Source: Burkholderia lata
Lineage (GTDB): Bacteria; Pseudomonadota; Gammaproteobacteria; Burkholderiales; Burkholderiaceae
Length of the DNA stretch: 64,000 nucleotides
Reading direction: 5' to 3'
NCBI RefSeq assembly: GCF_902499335.1
Contig: NZ_CABVQK010000015.1
Location: 1 to 64,000, forward strand
In this document: positions 44,759 to 54,206 of the stretch, piece after piece
How the letters are laid out: the number at the start of each line of letters is the position of its first letter
Numbering within the stretch: position 1 is the stretch's first letter
Translations under genes and position numbers: made by a program
The notes under the pieces: model-generated
Database searches by the model: none
Seen by the model: only the letters and a program-made list of their open reading frames with translations
Told to the model about the DNA's origin: nothing

Positions 44759-45023
44759 TCCGTCCGGTTGAGTACGGCGCCGATGGTGAACCCCGATCGC
44801 GCCGCCTACCATCTGGCTTTGCCTGAGGCTGGCTAGGGCTTGCCGGACGGAGCCGGCGGTGCCGTTGTGCCGTTGTGCCGCGAGCCGGCGAAACACGCGC
44901 CGCCGGCGTCAAGTCGGGCGGGGTCGGCCATGCACCGCCATCCGGGTTGCCGCACCCCACCCAGCTCCCCGGATTCGAGCCGAATAAGGGGGCTGTTCCG
45001 AAACCGATGCCGATCCGTGCCAA

Positions 45024-46046
45024 TCAGTCCCCGTGAGATGCCCCCTGCCCCTGCCCCTGCTCGCTGTCGAGGTGCGCCATCTGTGCGGCTGGATAACGCT
45101 CACCGGCAGCCGCCCCGGCGGGAACCGCCGCTTCGATGCGAGCGATGTCATTGACCGTTAGTTGCATTTCCGAGGCTTGCAACGCGTCCTGAAGCTGCGT
45201 GCGCTTGCGCGCGCCGATCAGCGGCACGATATCGCCGCCGCGCGACAGCGCCCACGCGATCGCGACCTGCGCCGGATTGCTGCCCTTCTCGTCGGCGATC
45301 GCGCGCAGCGCGTCGACGAGCGCGAGGTTGTGCGCGAGGTTCTCGCCCTGGAAGCGCGGGCTCGCCCCGCGAAAATCGCGCTCGCCTTCCCGCGCCGTGC
45401 TCCAGCGTCCGCCCAGCAGCCCGCGCGACAGCACGCCGTAGGCCGTGACGCCGATCCCGAGTTCGCGGCATGCGGGCAGGATCCCGGCCTCGATGCCGCG
45501 CGACAGCAGCGAATATTCGATCTGCAGGTCGGAGATCGGCGCGACGGCGGCCGCGCGGCGGATCGTGTCGACGCCGGCTTCCGACAGGCCGATATGGCGC
45601 ACGTACCCGGCCTTTACAAGATCGGCGATCGCGCCGATCGTCTCCTCGATCGGCACCGCCGGATCGACGCGCGCCGGCCGGTAGATGTCGATGTAGTCGG
45701 TGCCGAGCCGCTTCAGCGAGTACGCGACGAAGTTGCGGATCGCCACCGGCCGCGCGTCGTAGCCGGCAAACCCGCCGGCCGGATCGCGCAGCGCGCCGAA
45801 TTTCACGCTGATCAGCACCTGGTCGCGTGCCCGGCCGCGCAGCGCATCGCGGATCAGCATCTCGTTGTCGCCCATCCCGTAGAAATCGCCGGTGTCGAGC
45901 ATCGTGATGCCGTGGTCGAGGGCCGCGTGCAGCGTCGCGATGCTTTCGTCACGGTCGGCCGGCCCGTAGAAGTCCGACATTCCCATGCAGCCGAGCGCGA
46001 GCGCCGACACCCGCGGGCCCGTACGGCCCAGTTCACGCGTTTCCAT
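45024..46046 (-). CDS. Aldo/keto reductase
   Basis: A 340-residue NADPH-dependent aldo/keto reductase: (beta/alpha)8 barrel with the N-terminal pattern ELGRTGPRVSALALGCMGMS. Catalytic Asp and Tyr are in MLDTGDFYG and Lys in VLISVKFG. The usual catalytic His (as in YQLHR) is replaced in DIYRPARVDP, a substitution I believe recurs in one subfamily. NADP-binding residues appear near VPLIGARKRTQLQDAL. It is divergent from a LysR gene with a 139-base gap, so regulation by that protein is likely. The substrate is unknown. Confidence 0.9.
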   Translation of the reverse strand: METRELGRTGPRVSALALGCMGMSDFYGPADRDESIATLHAALDHGITMLDTGDFYGMGDNEMLIRDALRGRARDQVLISVKFGALRDPAGGFAGYDARPVAIRNFVAYSLKRLGTDYIDIYRPARVDPAVPIEETIGAIADLVKAGYVRHIGLSEAGVDTIRRAAAVAPISDLQIEYSLLSRGIEAGILPACRELGIGVTAYGVLSRGLLGGRWSTAREGERDFRGASPRFQGENLAHNLALVDALRAIADEKGSNPAQVAIAWALSRGGDIVPLIGARKRTQLQDALQASEMQLTVNDIARIEAAVPAGAAAGERYPAAQMAHLDSEQGQGQGASHGD

Positions 46047-46185
46047 GTCCGCTTCCTTGAGTAATGAATGAACAGGCCGGATTCTGGACGCATCGCGACA
46101 CGCGATAAACGCGAAACACTCAACCAAACCATTCGACGCTGATTAACAATGGAGCCTGCTCCCTCCACCCACGCACTCGCCCCGC

Positions 46186-47097
46186 ATGGATCATCTGCAA
46201 GCAATGCGCATCTTCGCGCGCGTCGCCCATCTCGGCAGCTTCACGAAAGCGGCCGAGCAGCTCCAGCTGCCGCGCCCGACGGTCAGCAACGCCGTCCAGT
46301 ATCTTGAAAAGCACCTGAAGATCCGCCTGCTGCAGCGCACGACGCGGCGCGTCGCACTGACGGCCGAAGGCGCGACCTATTACGAGCGCTGCGTGCGGTT
46401 GCTGGCCGATCTGGACGATGCGGAAACGCTGTTCGAGGACGCCGGCACGACGCCGCGCGGCGCGATCCGCGTCGACCTGCCCGAGCGCTTCGCGCTGAAC
46501 CAGGTGATTCCGGCGCTACCGGGTTTCCATGCGCGCTACCCCGACCTGCGCGTGGTGATCGGCACGACCGACCGCTTCGTCGACCTCGTCGCCGACGGCA
46601 TCGACTGCGCGGTGCGGGTCGGCGCGATGTCCGACACGTCGCTCGTCGCGCGGCGCATCGGCGAACTGGCGCAGATCAACTGCGCGGCGCCCGCGTATCT
46701 CGAGCGGCACGGCACGCCGCGCTCGCCGGACGAGCTGCCGGACCACGTCGCGGTCGGCTATTTCTCGAGCCGCACGGGCCGCGAGCTGGACTGGGAATAT
46801 GCGGATATGGATTCGGGCGAGCTGCACGCGGTCAAGATGCGCAGCGTCGTGGCGGTCAACAGCTCGCAGGCGTATCTCGCGTGCTGTCTCGCGGGCCTCG
46901 GGCTGATCCAGGCACCGCGCGACGGGCTCGGGCCGCTGCTCGACGACGGCTCGCTGGTCGAGGTGTTGCCGGAATGGAATGCCGAGCCGCTACCCGTGTC
47001 GGTGGTGTTTCCGACCGGCCGGCATCTCGCGCCGCGCGTGCGGATCTTCGTCGACTGGCTCGCGGAAACGCTCGGCGCCACGCCCCTGGCGGATTGA
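46186..47097 (+). CDS. LysR-family regulator divergent from the aldo/keto reductase
   Basis: A 303-residue LysR protein of the CrgA-like branch. The helix-turn-helix is at 1-60 (GSFTKAAEQLQLPRPTVSNA; RTTRRVALTAEGATYYERC). The effector domain is followed by a C-terminal WLAETL. It is probably an activator of the divergent reductase gene. It faces the porin gene convergently across a short hairpin. Confidence 0.9.
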   Translation: MDHLQAMRIFARVAHLGSFTKAAEQLQLPRPTVSNAVQYLEKHLKIRLLQRTTRRVALTAEGATYYERCVRLLADLDDAETLFEDAGTTPRGAIRVDLPERFALNQVIPALPGFHARYPDLRVVIGTTDRFVDLVADGIDCAVRVGAMSDTSLVARRIGELAQINCAAPAYLERHGTPRSPDELPDHVAVGYFSSRTGRELDWEYADMDSGELHAVKMRSVVAVNSSQAYLACCLAGLGLIQAPRDGLGPLLDDGSLVEVLPEWNAEPLPVSVVFPTGRHLAPRVRIFVDWLAETLGATPLAD

Positions 47098-47102
47098 CAG
47101 CA

Positions 47103-47128
47103 GGCGCCGGAGCATTCGCCCCGGCGCC
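47103..47128. terminator. Bidirectional hairpin between LysR and porin genes
   Basis: GGCGCCGG and CCGGCGCC around a 10-base loop, in the 37-base gap of two convergent genes. Confidence 0.55.
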
Positions 47129-47134
47129 GCCCGA

Positions 47135-48289
47135 TCAGAACTTGTGGCGGATCGCGGCGCGCACCGCGAACTGGTTCGACGACGCCGACGGGCCGTCCGT
47201 GCCGACCACGTAACCGCCGTCGGCCGCCGTGCCGGTCTTGTCGCCGGCAACTTTCTGCCATGCACCCTGCAGGTACACGTCGGTGCGCTTCGACAGGCTG
47301 TAGTCGGCCATCAGGCCGACCGTGTGGTATTTCGGCTTGAACGACCCGGCCGCGGCATCGTACTTGCCGTCCGTGTACACGTACTGCGCGCCGAGATAGA
47401 AGTCGGGCGTGAGCTGGTACTTGCCGTTGATCTCGAAGTTCTGGAACTTCGTCGCGGTCAGCCCGAGGCCGGCGAACGTCGAAGCCGGCAGGTAGACGGT
47501 CGACACCGGGTTCTTCACGTCCGTCTTCGTGTAGACGAAGCCGACCGTGGCCGGGCCGAACGTGTAGTTGACGCCGCCGCCGAAGATCCGCAGGCGGTCG
47601 GCGACGAAGTTCGCGTCATCCGCCGAGATCGCGCCCGCGCTGCCGACGCCCGGGTTGTTCGCCTGCAGGTACGCAGCCGCGACCTGCAGCCCGGCCAGCG
47701 AGTATTGCGCGCCGAGGCTGTATTGACGGTTGTTCGAGAAGCCGGTGCTGTTGCTGAAGCTGTACGTGCCGCCGAACGTCAGGCCGTTCCAGTCGGCACT
47801 CGCATACTTGACCGTGTTGTTGACGCGGAACGAGTTGTCCGTGTTGTCGTTGTCGAACGGGTGCGAGAACAGCGTGCCGCCCCAGTTGCCGTTGGCGGTG
47901 AGCGGTGCGAGATAGTCGACCACCGAGTCGTACTGGCGGCCGAAGGTCAGCGTGCCGAAGCGCGGCGCGCTCAGCCCGACGAACGCCTGGCGGCCGAACA
48001 TGCGGCCGCCCTGGCCGAGCCGGCCGTTGTTCACGTCAAAACCGTTTTCCAGCGTGAAGATCGCCTTCAGCCCGCCGCCGAGATCCTCGCTGCCCTTCAG
48101 GCCCCAGCGGCTACCCTGCGCATAGCCGCTCGCGAGCTGGTAATTCGATTTTCCGACCCCATTGACGTTCACGTTGTTCGTGTAATTGAAGCCTTCGTCG
48201 ATCACACCGTACAGCGTCACGCTGTTCTGGGCGAAGACCGGCGCGGCAAAAGCGGCCAGCGCGGCGGTAAAAATGACGTGCTTCTTCAT
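47135..48289 (-). CDS. Gram-negative general porin (OpcP/OmpC type)
   Basis: A 384-residue beta-barrel porin with a signal peptide (residues 1-20, cleavage after VFA before QNSVTLYGVID). It has the classic beta-proteobacterial features: GLKGSEDLGGGLKAIFTLENG, FGRQAFVGLSAPRFGTLTFG, a constriction loop with DNDNTDN, and a C-terminal Phe (RHKF). The mature N-terminus and strand pattern predict a 16-strand trimeric barrel. GGAG precedes the ATG. It stands alone. Confidence 0.95.
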   Translation of the reverse strand: MKKHVIFTAALAAFAAPVFAQNSVTLYGVIDEGFNYTNNVNVNGVGKSNYQLASGYAQGSRWGLKGSEDLGGGLKAIFTLENGFDVNNGRLGQGGRMFGRQAFVGLSAPRFGTLTFGRQYDSVVDYLAPLTANGNWGGTLFSHPFDNDNTDNSFRVNNTVKYASADWNGLTFGGTYSFSNSTGFSNNRQYSLGAQYSLAGLQVAAAYLQANNPGVGSAGAISADDANFVADRLRIFGGGVNYTFGPATVGFVYTKTDVKNPVSTVYLPASTFAGLGLTATKFQNFEINGKYQLTPDFYLGAQYVYTDGKYDAAAGSFKPKYHTVGLMADYSLSKRTDVYLQGAWQKVAGDKTGTAADGGYVVGTDGPSASSNQFAVRAAIRHKF

Positions 48290-48668
48290 GACGGATCTCC
48301 GGAGCCGGGCCGGGCGGGTCGAGCGCCCGGCGAATGTTTGGTCTGTTGTATGTGTGGCCCGCAGGGCGGACGACGCGGTGTGCGGCCGCGTGAGGTCAAA
48401 ATGGTGTCACGTCGCAAACCGTCCGTCCATCGGGGTATGTGAACCCGGCGCAAACCGTTGCGCTCGTCCAACTGCCCCGTTGCGCAGACTGCCTGACCCG
48501 GCTTATCGGCAGCGGCAGGACGGACGGCCATCCGCGTAAACCCGGTGTACGCCGCATCGGTGGCACAATGCGCATCCGTTCGTCATTTCTTCACGAAGTC
48601 ATGCTTCACCCCGATTCATGCGCGGCGCGTGCCGGCCGCGCCCGCGGCCCGCGCCGGGAGGCGGTCCG
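48290..48668. other. Intergenic region with divergent promoters
   Basis: About 380 bases between the porin and OpgC-like genes. No gene-like frame with a ribosome site was found. It must hold the two promoters; GTCAAAATGGTGTC is the least GC-rich part. No hairpin riboregulator or binding palindrome is obvious. Confidence 0.4.
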
Positions 48669-49766
48669 ATGACCGCGCCGGCCCGGGCCGGCCGCTACGC
48701 CGAGCTCGATTTCTTCCGCGGCCTCGTGCTGCTCGTCATCGTCGTCGACCACATCGGCGGCAGCATCCTGTCGCGCGTGACGCTGCACGCGTACGCGCTG
48801 TGCGACGCGGCCGAGGTCTTCGTGTTCCTCGGCGGCTTCGCCACCGCGATCGCCTACAACTCGCTCGCCGAGCGGCACGACGAAGCCGCCGCGCGCCAGC
48901 GCTTCATCAAGCGCGCGTTCGAGATCTACCGCGCGTTCCTCGTGACGGCCGGCCTGATGCTGCTGATCACGGCCGCGCTGAACGCATTCGCGATCGACGG
49001 CCCGAACATGCCGACCAACGACCTCGACGGCCTGCTCCACAAGCCGCTCGCCGCGCTGCGCGACATCCTGCTGTTCCGCCGCCAGCCGTACCTCGCGTCG
49101 GTGCTGCCGATGTACGCGTTCTTCGCGCTGCTCGTCCCGCTCGCGCTGCCGCTCGCTCGCACGCAGCCGTGGCTGCTGCTCGCGTTCAGCGGGTCGCTGT
49201 GGGTCGCCGCGCCGCACGTCGCGCGCTTCCTGCCGACCGTCGAAGGCGCGCCGTGGGACTTCAATCCGTTCGCGTGGCAGTTCCTGTTCGTGTTCGGCGT
49301 GATCGCCCGCTGCCAGCCCGTCTACCAGACGCTCGCGCCGAAGCCGCAGGGCTGGCTGCTGACCGCCGCGGCGCTCGCGATCGTCGCGGCCGGCGCGTAC
49401 TACCGGCTGCGCATCGAGCCGTTCCCGACCGATCCGTCGATCAAGCAGAACCTCGGCGCGCTGCGGCTCGCGAACTTCCTCGCGATCGCGTGGCTCGCGG
49501 CGAAGCTCGTGCACCTCGGCTGGATGAAGAAGGTCGCGCACGCGATGCCGTGGATCGGCACGATCGGCCGACAGGGGCTGCTGTGCTTCGTCGCAGGCAC
49601 CGGCATCTCGCTCGCGGTCGATTCGCTGCTTTACCAGGCGACCGAAGGCTATCTCGACGTGAAGCTCGGCCTGATTGCCGACATCGTCGCGATGGGCCTG
49701 CTGTATCTTGTCGCCAAACTCTACGGGCCGCTCGTCGCGCGGCTGCCGTTCCGTTCGCGGCGGTGA
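48669..49766 (+). CDS. opgC: OpgC-like membrane acyltransferase
   Basis: A 365-residue, roughly 10-helix protein of the OpgC family. OpgC transfers succinyl groups onto osmoregulated periplasmic glucans. Visible are the N-terminal ELDFFRGLVLLVIVVDHIGG signature with Arg and Asp/His near the membrane face, and repeated hydrophobic helices through residue 360. GGGAGG at good spacing fixes the ATG at 48669. The esterase gene follows after 61 bases on the same strand. The acyl donor and acceptor are not proven by sequence. Confidence 0.85.
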   Translation: MTAPARAGRYAELDFFRGLVLLVIVVDHIGGSILSRVTLHAYALCDAAEVFVFLGGFATAIAYNSLAERHDEAAARQRFIKRAFEIYRAFLVTAGLMLLITAALNAFAIDGPNMPTNDLDGLLHKPLAALRDILLFRRQPYLASVLPMYAFFALLVPLALPLARTQPWLLLAFSGSLWVAAPHVARFLPTVEGAPWDFNPFAWQFLFVFGVIARCQPVYQTLAPKPQGWLLTAAALAIVAAGAYYRLRIEPFPTDPSIKQNLGALRLANFLAIAWLAAKLVHLGWMKKVAHAMPWIGTIGRQGLLCFVAGTGISLAVDSLLYQATEGYLDVKLGLIADIVAMGLLYLVAKLYGPLVARLPFRSRR

Positions 49767-49827
49767 CGCGCCGCGCCGTCATGCGCCGCTGCTACGATAG
49801 CCGGCGCCTCTCCTGAAACGATTCGAC

Positions 49828-50760
49828 ATGCGCCGACTCGCCCTTCCGTTCGCCATCGCCCTGATCGCCGGCTCCATCGCCACGGCCCGTGCCACGCCGC
49901 CCGCGCCGGCGGTATCGCCCGCGCCGCCGCCAGCCGTCCAGACCGCGACGACCCCGTCGGCCGCCCAGGAGCCCGCGCTCAATCCGGGCAGCAGCGTCGT
50001 GCTGCGCACGTTCCGCTCGGCGTCGCTGAAGCGCGACTGGTCGTACACGGTCTACCTGCCGCCCGGCTATAACCCGGAAGGCGCGCGCTACCCGGTGATG
50101 TACCTGCTGCACGGCAATGCCGGCAACGCGAACGACTGGGTCACGCAGGGCCGCCTGCAGGCCACCGCCGACACGCTGATCGAGCGCCGCGAGATCCCGC
50201 CCGTCGTGATCGTGATGCCGCAGGGCGGCACCGACTGGTACGTCGACCGCAAGGAGAAGATGCAGAGCGCGTTCCTCAACGACCTGCTGCCCGAAGTCGA
50301 AGCGCACTTCGCGGTGTCGAACCAGCGCGCGGGCCGTGCGATCGGCGGCGTGTCGATGGGCGGCTTCGGCGCGCTGCGCTTCTCGCTGCTCGAACCCGGG
50401 CTGTTCTGCGGCGCGATGCTGCTGAGCCCCGCGATCTATGCGAACGAGCCGCCGCTCAATTCCGCCGCACGCTACGTCGGCGTGTTCGGCGACCGGCAGT
50501 TCGACCCGCGCGTATGGCACGAGCTCAACTACCCGGCGCTGATGCGCGGCTATTTCGCGCGCAGCTGGCGGATCCCGATGTTCATCGCGGCCGGCGACGA
50601 CGACCTGACGATCCAGGCCGAATCGAGCGTGCTGTACACGCACCTGCGCCGCGCGCAGAACCCGGCCGAACTGCGCATCGTCGACGGCGGGCATACCTGG
50701 GACGTATGGCGCGGGCTGCTCGGGCAGGGGTTGAAGTACGCGCTCGAATGCGTGAAATGA
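49828..50760 (+). CDS. Secreted esterase-D/Fes-like alpha/beta hydrolase
   Basis: A 310-residue protein with a Sec signal (residues 1-22, ATARA) and a Pro/Ala-rich linker. The esterase-D type core begins near residue 70 (YTVYLPPGYNPEGARYPVMY). The catalytic triad is Ser in GVSMGGFGA, Asp in the DDDLT segment and His in DGGHTWD. The family includes S-formylglutathione hydrolase-like and mycolyl/antigen-85-like acyl enzymes. It lies 61 bases after the OpgC-like gene, so both may handle acyl groups in the periplasm. Confidence 0.85.
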   Translation: MRRLALPFAIALIAGSIATARATPPAPAVSPAPPPAVQTATTPSAAQEPALNPGSSVVLRTFRSASLKRDWSYTVYLPPGYNPEGARYPVMYLLHGNAGNANDWVTQGRLQATADTLIERREIPPVVIVMPQGGTDWYVDRKEKMQSAFLNDLLPEVEAHFAVSNQRAGRAIGGVSMGGFGALRFSLLEPGLFCGAMLLSPAIYANEPPLNSAARYVGVFGDRQFDPRVWHELNYPALMRGYFARSWRIPMFIAAGDDDLTIQAESSVLYTHLRRAQNPAELRIVDGGHTWDVWRGLLGQGLKYALECVK

Positions 50761-50763
50761 CGG

Positions 50764-50789
50764 CGGGCGGGCATTGCCTCGCCCGTTTT
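50764..50789 (+). terminator. Intrinsic terminator after the esterase gene
   Basis: An 8-bp stem (CGGGCGGG with a G-T pair) around a 6-base loop, directly followed by TTTT. It starts four bases after the stop. Confidence 0.7.
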
Positions 50790-50900
50790 CGTCAGGCCGG
50801 CCGGTGACTGGCGGGCCGCCGGCCGTCGACCCATGTCATGCCCGGCGAGTGCGATCCCGGCGCGCCAGCCGCGCCTGATGGCGCGCTCAAGATTGCGTGC

Positions 50901-52115
50901 TCAAAGCCACGTGCCGCCCTGCCGTTCGCTCGGCTCCCCGGCCAGCGCGTCGAAATCGTGAATCCAGTCCAGGTGATGCTGCACGCTGTCGCGCTCGGCC
51001 AGGCGCGCATTGCGCGCCTGCGCGGCCGGCCCGTCGGGCAGGTGCAGCACATCGGCCACGGAGATCGACGCGTACTGCACCTTGCGCGTGCGGCCGCGAC
51101 GCAGCCGCTCGTACGCTTCCTGCGCTTCGCGCCAGTTTCCCGGCCCGGCCTGCGCCAGTTGCGCCGCCAGCACCACCGCATCCTCGATCGACTGATTCGC
51201 GCCCTGCCCGTGGTGCGGCACCAGCGCATGCGCGGCGTCGCCGATCAGTGTCACGCGCCCGCGGCTCCAGCGGCCGAGCGGCGGCCGATGGAACAGCCCC
51301 CAGCGCTGGCTGATCGGCACGGCGGTAATCATCTGCACCACTGCTGGATGCCAGTCCCTGAACACGCGCAGTTGCTCGCCCTCTTCCGACGGCATCACCC
51401 AGTCGCGCGACGGCCACGGTGACGGATGGCGCTCGACCAGCAGGAAATTCTGGTCGCCGTCGTCGCCGATCGGATAGTGCAGCAGGTGCCCGTGCGGCCC
51501 GATCCAGTACTGAAGCGTTTCGGGATCGGGCAACAGGCTCAGCCGCGCGGCCGGCACCACGCCGCGAAACCCTGAACAACCCGAATACAGCGCATCGTCG
51601 TAGCCGAGCATCCAGCGCCGCGTGATCGAGCGCGCGCCGTCCGCGCCGATCACGAGATCGGCATCGACACGCGCACCGTTGTCGAACGTCAGCGTGACGC
51701 GATCGGCGTGCTGCGCGAGATCGGTCAGCCGATGGCCGAGATGGATGGATTCGAGGCCGACCGCCTTCGACAGCACGGCCTGCAGGTCCGCGCGATGCAC
51801 GCCCCAGTACGCGCCGCCGAATTGCCGGCGATAGTCGGGGGCGCCGCGATGATGGCCGATCACCGCGCCGCTGCGGCCGTCGCGATAGACGAGGCCCGGG
51901 ATGTCGGCGCACACCGCGTCGAAGGCCGCACGCAATCCCATGCGTTCGTAGAAGCGCGTCGCATTGGCCGATAGCGCGACGGCCGCGCCGACTTCGCGCA
52001 ACACCTCCGTCTGTTCGTAGAGCTGCGCGTCGATGCCGTGCTCGCGCAGCGCAAGCGCGAGCGTCAGGCCGCCGATCCCGGCGCCGACGATCGCAATCCT
52101 CAGGTTCGTCTGCAT
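50901..52115 (-). CDS. FAD-dependent aromatic-ring monooxygenase (salicylate-hydroxylase-like)
   Basis: A 404-residue class A flavin monooxygenase. The FAD fingerprint is IAIVGAGIGGLTLALALREH (residues 7-26). The DG motif region is DLVIGADGARS, and the GD motif is VTLIGDAAHALVPHHGQGAN, the last part typical of salicylate and hydroxybenzoate hydroxylases. It uses NAD(P)H to hydroxylate an aromatic acid, with the exact substrate unknown. It is divergent from a NahR-like LysR gene with two tandem LysR boxes between, so it is likely induced by its aromatic substrate. No ring-cleavage gene is adjacent. Confidence 0.9.
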   Translation of the reverse strand: MQTNLRIAIVGAGIGGLTLALALREHGIDAQLYEQTEVLREVGAAVALSANATRFYERMGLRAAFDAVCADIPGLVYRDGRSGAVIGHHRGAPDYRRQFGGAYWGVHRADLQAVLSKAVGLESIHLGHRLTDLAQHADRVTLTFDNGARVDADLVIGADGARSITRRWMLGYDDALYSGCSGFRGVVPAARLSLLPDPETLQYWIGPHGHLLHYPIGDDGDQNFLLVERHPSPWPSRDWVMPSEEGEQLRVFRDWHPAVVQMITAVPISQRWGLFHRPPLGRWSRGRVTLIGDAAHALVPHHGQGANQSIEDAVVLAAQLAQAGPGNWREAQEAYERLRRGRTRKVQYASISVADVLHLPDGPAAQARNARLAERDSVQHHLDWIHDFDALAGEPSERQGGTWL

Positions 52116-52211
52116 GATGAAGGTGTCTCCGATGTTCCGATGTGGGGTCTGCGGCGTGCGCAGCGGTCATGTCGATTGCATGTGCCGTATCGGTATTTTC
52201 AGGAGCGGACT

Positions 52212-52263
52212 TTCATCCCGCAATAAAATGAAAAGAATCTACTTCATCACTGGATGCAATGAA
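52212..52263. promoter_or_regulatory. Two tandem LysR boxes (TTCAT-N11-ATGAA)
   Basis: TTCAT-N11-ATGAA occurs at 52212-52232 and again at 52243-52263, the two copies 31 bases (three helical turns) apart. This is the T-N11-A dyad bound by LysR proteins, placed in the 166-base gap of the divergent monooxygenase and LysR genes and just before the LysR ATG. It probably mediates autoregulation and activation. Confidence 0.75.
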
Positions 52264-52281
52264 CCTGCCAAGGTGAAACCC

Positions 52282-53226
52282 ATGGAACTGAGCGATATCG
52301 ATCTCAACCTGCTGCTGCTTTTCCAGCGGCTGATGCAGGAACGGCGCGTGTCGAGCGTCGCCGAGCAGATGAACATGAGCCAGCCAGGCGTGAGCAACGC
52401 GCTCGCGAAGCTGCGCCGCCGGCTCGGCGATCCGCTGTTCGTGCGCGGGCCGGGCGGCGTAGTGCCGACGCCGTTCGCGCTGCGTCTGGCGGAACCCGTG
52501 TCGCACGCGCTCGCGACGCTGCATGCCGCGCTCAACCCCGAGACCGGTTTCGATCCGCTGCGCGCCACGCGCACGCTGACGATCGGCATGACCGACATCG
52601 GCGAAGTCGTGTTCCTGCCCGCGCTGCTCGAACACCTGTCGCAGGCGGCGCCGGGCATCGCGCTCAATACCGTGCGCGACACGAGCGTCAACCTCGGCGA
52701 CGAAATGGCCGATGGCCGCGTCGATCTCGCGATCGGCCTGCTGCCGCAGCTCAAGGGCGGCTTCTATCAGCGCCGGCTGTTCGATCAGCGTTATGTGTGC
52801 CTGTTCCGGCGCGGGCATCCGCTCGAGGACGCGCCGCTGACGGTCGACGCGTGGCGCAATGCCGAGCATCTGGTCGTCGTGTCGGCCGGCACCGGTCACG
52901 GGCAGGTGGACGAATGGCTGAAGCGCCGCCGCGTGGCGCGCCAGGTGCGGCTTACGGTGCCGCACTTCATGAGTGTGGGCTACATCCTGCAACGCACCGA
53001 CCTGATCGCGACGGTGCCCGAGCATCTCGCGCAGCAACTCGCCGCCCCGTTCTCGCTGGGCTGGCGCGCATTGCCCGTCACGCTGCCGGGCGCGCCGATT
53101 CACATGCTCTGGCATACGCGGGTCAATCAGGACGAGGGGAACCGGTGGCTGCGCGACGTGGTGGTCGATCTGTTTGCGGAGACGGGCACGCCGGCACGGA
53201 AGGCTGCACCCGGCCGGAAGAAGTAG
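52282..53226 (+). CDS. LysR-family regulator (NahR/LinR-like)
   Basis: A 314-residue LysR protein of the NahR/NodD-like branch: the typical start ELSDIDLNLLLLFQRLMQER, helix-turn-helix in VAEQMNMSQPGVSNALAKLR, then DPLFVRGPGGVVPTPFALRL. The effector domain follows. The start at 52282 is the conserved one; the frame is open further upstream. It is divergent from the FAD monooxygenase and is the likely sensor of its aromatic substrate. Confidence 0.92.
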   Translation: MELSDIDLNLLLLFQRLMQERRVSSVAEQMNMSQPGVSNALAKLRRRLGDPLFVRGPGGVVPTPFALRLAEPVSHALATLHAALNPETGFDPLRATRTLTIGMTDIGEVVFLPALLEHLSQAAPGIALNTVRDTSVNLGDEMADGRVDLAIGLLPQLKGGFYQRRLFDQRYVCLFRRGHPLEDAPLTVDAWRNAEHLVVVSAGTGHGQVDEWLKRRRVARQVRLTVPHFMSVGYILQRTDLIATVPEHLAQQLAAPFSLGWRALPVTLPGAPIHMLWHTRVNQDEGNRWLRDVVVDLFAETGTPARKAAPGRKK

Positions 53227-53366
53227 TCGAAGTCATCGCGACATCGAGCGTGCTTTACGATGTCGCTTGAACCTGTGCGCCGCGCATTTCGACTACATTG
53301 CCGAAGGAGCGACGTCATCGTCCATCCGCAGCCTCACCTGTCATTCAACCAGCAGGAAATCAAGCC

Positions 53367-54125
53367 ATGTCTGTCTCGAAGAAGTCCGCAGCCGTCACGG
53401 GCGCCGGATCCGGCATCGGTCGCGCAGCGGCCATCGCGCTCGCCCAGGCGGGATACACCGTCGCGCTGCTCGGACGCACGGAGGGGGCGTTGCGCGAAAC
53501 GCAGGACGCGATCCGCGCCGCTGGCGGCGACGCGCACGTATTCACTGCAGACGTCACCGACGAAGCATCGGTCGACCACGCGTTCGCGCAGATCGCGCAG
53601 CAGTTCGGCCGGCTCGACGTGCTGTTCAACAATGCCGGCCGCAACGCGCCGCCGGTTTCCCTCGACGAATACGAATTCGACGTGTGGAACAGCGTCGTCG
53701 CGACGAACCTGACCGGCGTCTTTCTGTGTGCGCGGGCCGCATGGCGCCTGATGAAAGCGCAAACGCCTCAGGGCGGCCGGATCATCAACAACGGCTCGAT
53801 CTCCGCCCATGCGCCGCGCCCCGATACGATCGCGTACACGGCCACCAAGCATGCGGTGACCGGGATCACCAAGTCGCTGGCGCTCGACGGCCGCCGCTAC
53901 AACATTGCGTGTGGCCAGATCGACATCGGCAACGCGGCGACGTCGCTCACGGAGCGGATGACGCAAGGCGTCCCGCAGGCCGACGGCAGCCTCGCGCCCG
54001 AGGCGCGCATGGACGTCACGCATGTCGCGAACGCGATCGTCCAGATGGCGAACCTGCCGCTGGACACGAACATCCTGAACATGACGATCATGGCGACGGC
54101 CATGCCGTTCGTCGGCCGCGGATAA
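53367..54125 (+). CDS. Short-chain dehydrogenase/reductase
   Basis: A 252-residue classical SDR. The cofactor motif is VTGAGSGIGRA (residues 9-19). It also has FNNAGRNAPPV, catalytic Ser in NNGSISAHAP, and YTATK for the Tyr-x-x-x-Lys pair. The acidic residue favouring NADPH or NADH selection is unclear (LGRTEGAL). The substrate is unknown. It lies after the NahR-like gene on the same strand with a 140-base gap and faces the hydrolase gene convergently across a terminator. Confidence 0.9.
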   Translation: MSVSKKSAAVTGAGSGIGRAAAIALAQAGYTVALLGRTEGALRETQDAIRAAGGDAHVFTADVTDEASVDHAFAQIAQQFGRLDVLFNNAGRNAPPVSLDEYEFDVWNSVVATNLTGVFLCARAAWRLMKAQTPQGGRIINNGSISAHAPRPDTIAYTATKHAVTGITKSLALDGRRYNIACGQIDIGNAATSLTERMTQGVPQADGSLAPEARMDVTHVANAIVQMANLPLDTNILNMTIMATAMPFVGRG

Positions 54126-54139
54126 GCACGCGCCGCGCG

Positions 54140-54180
54140 GGAGACATCACCCGCGCCATGACGGCGGACGATGTCTCCCC
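54140..54180. terminator. Bidirectional hairpin between SDR and hydrolase genes
   Basis: GGGAGACATC and GATGTCTCCC, a perfect 10-bp repeat around a 21-base loop that itself can pair, between two convergent genes. Confidence 0.7.
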
Positions 54181-54206
54181 GAGGTCGATGCGCGCCGTCG
54201 CGCGGC

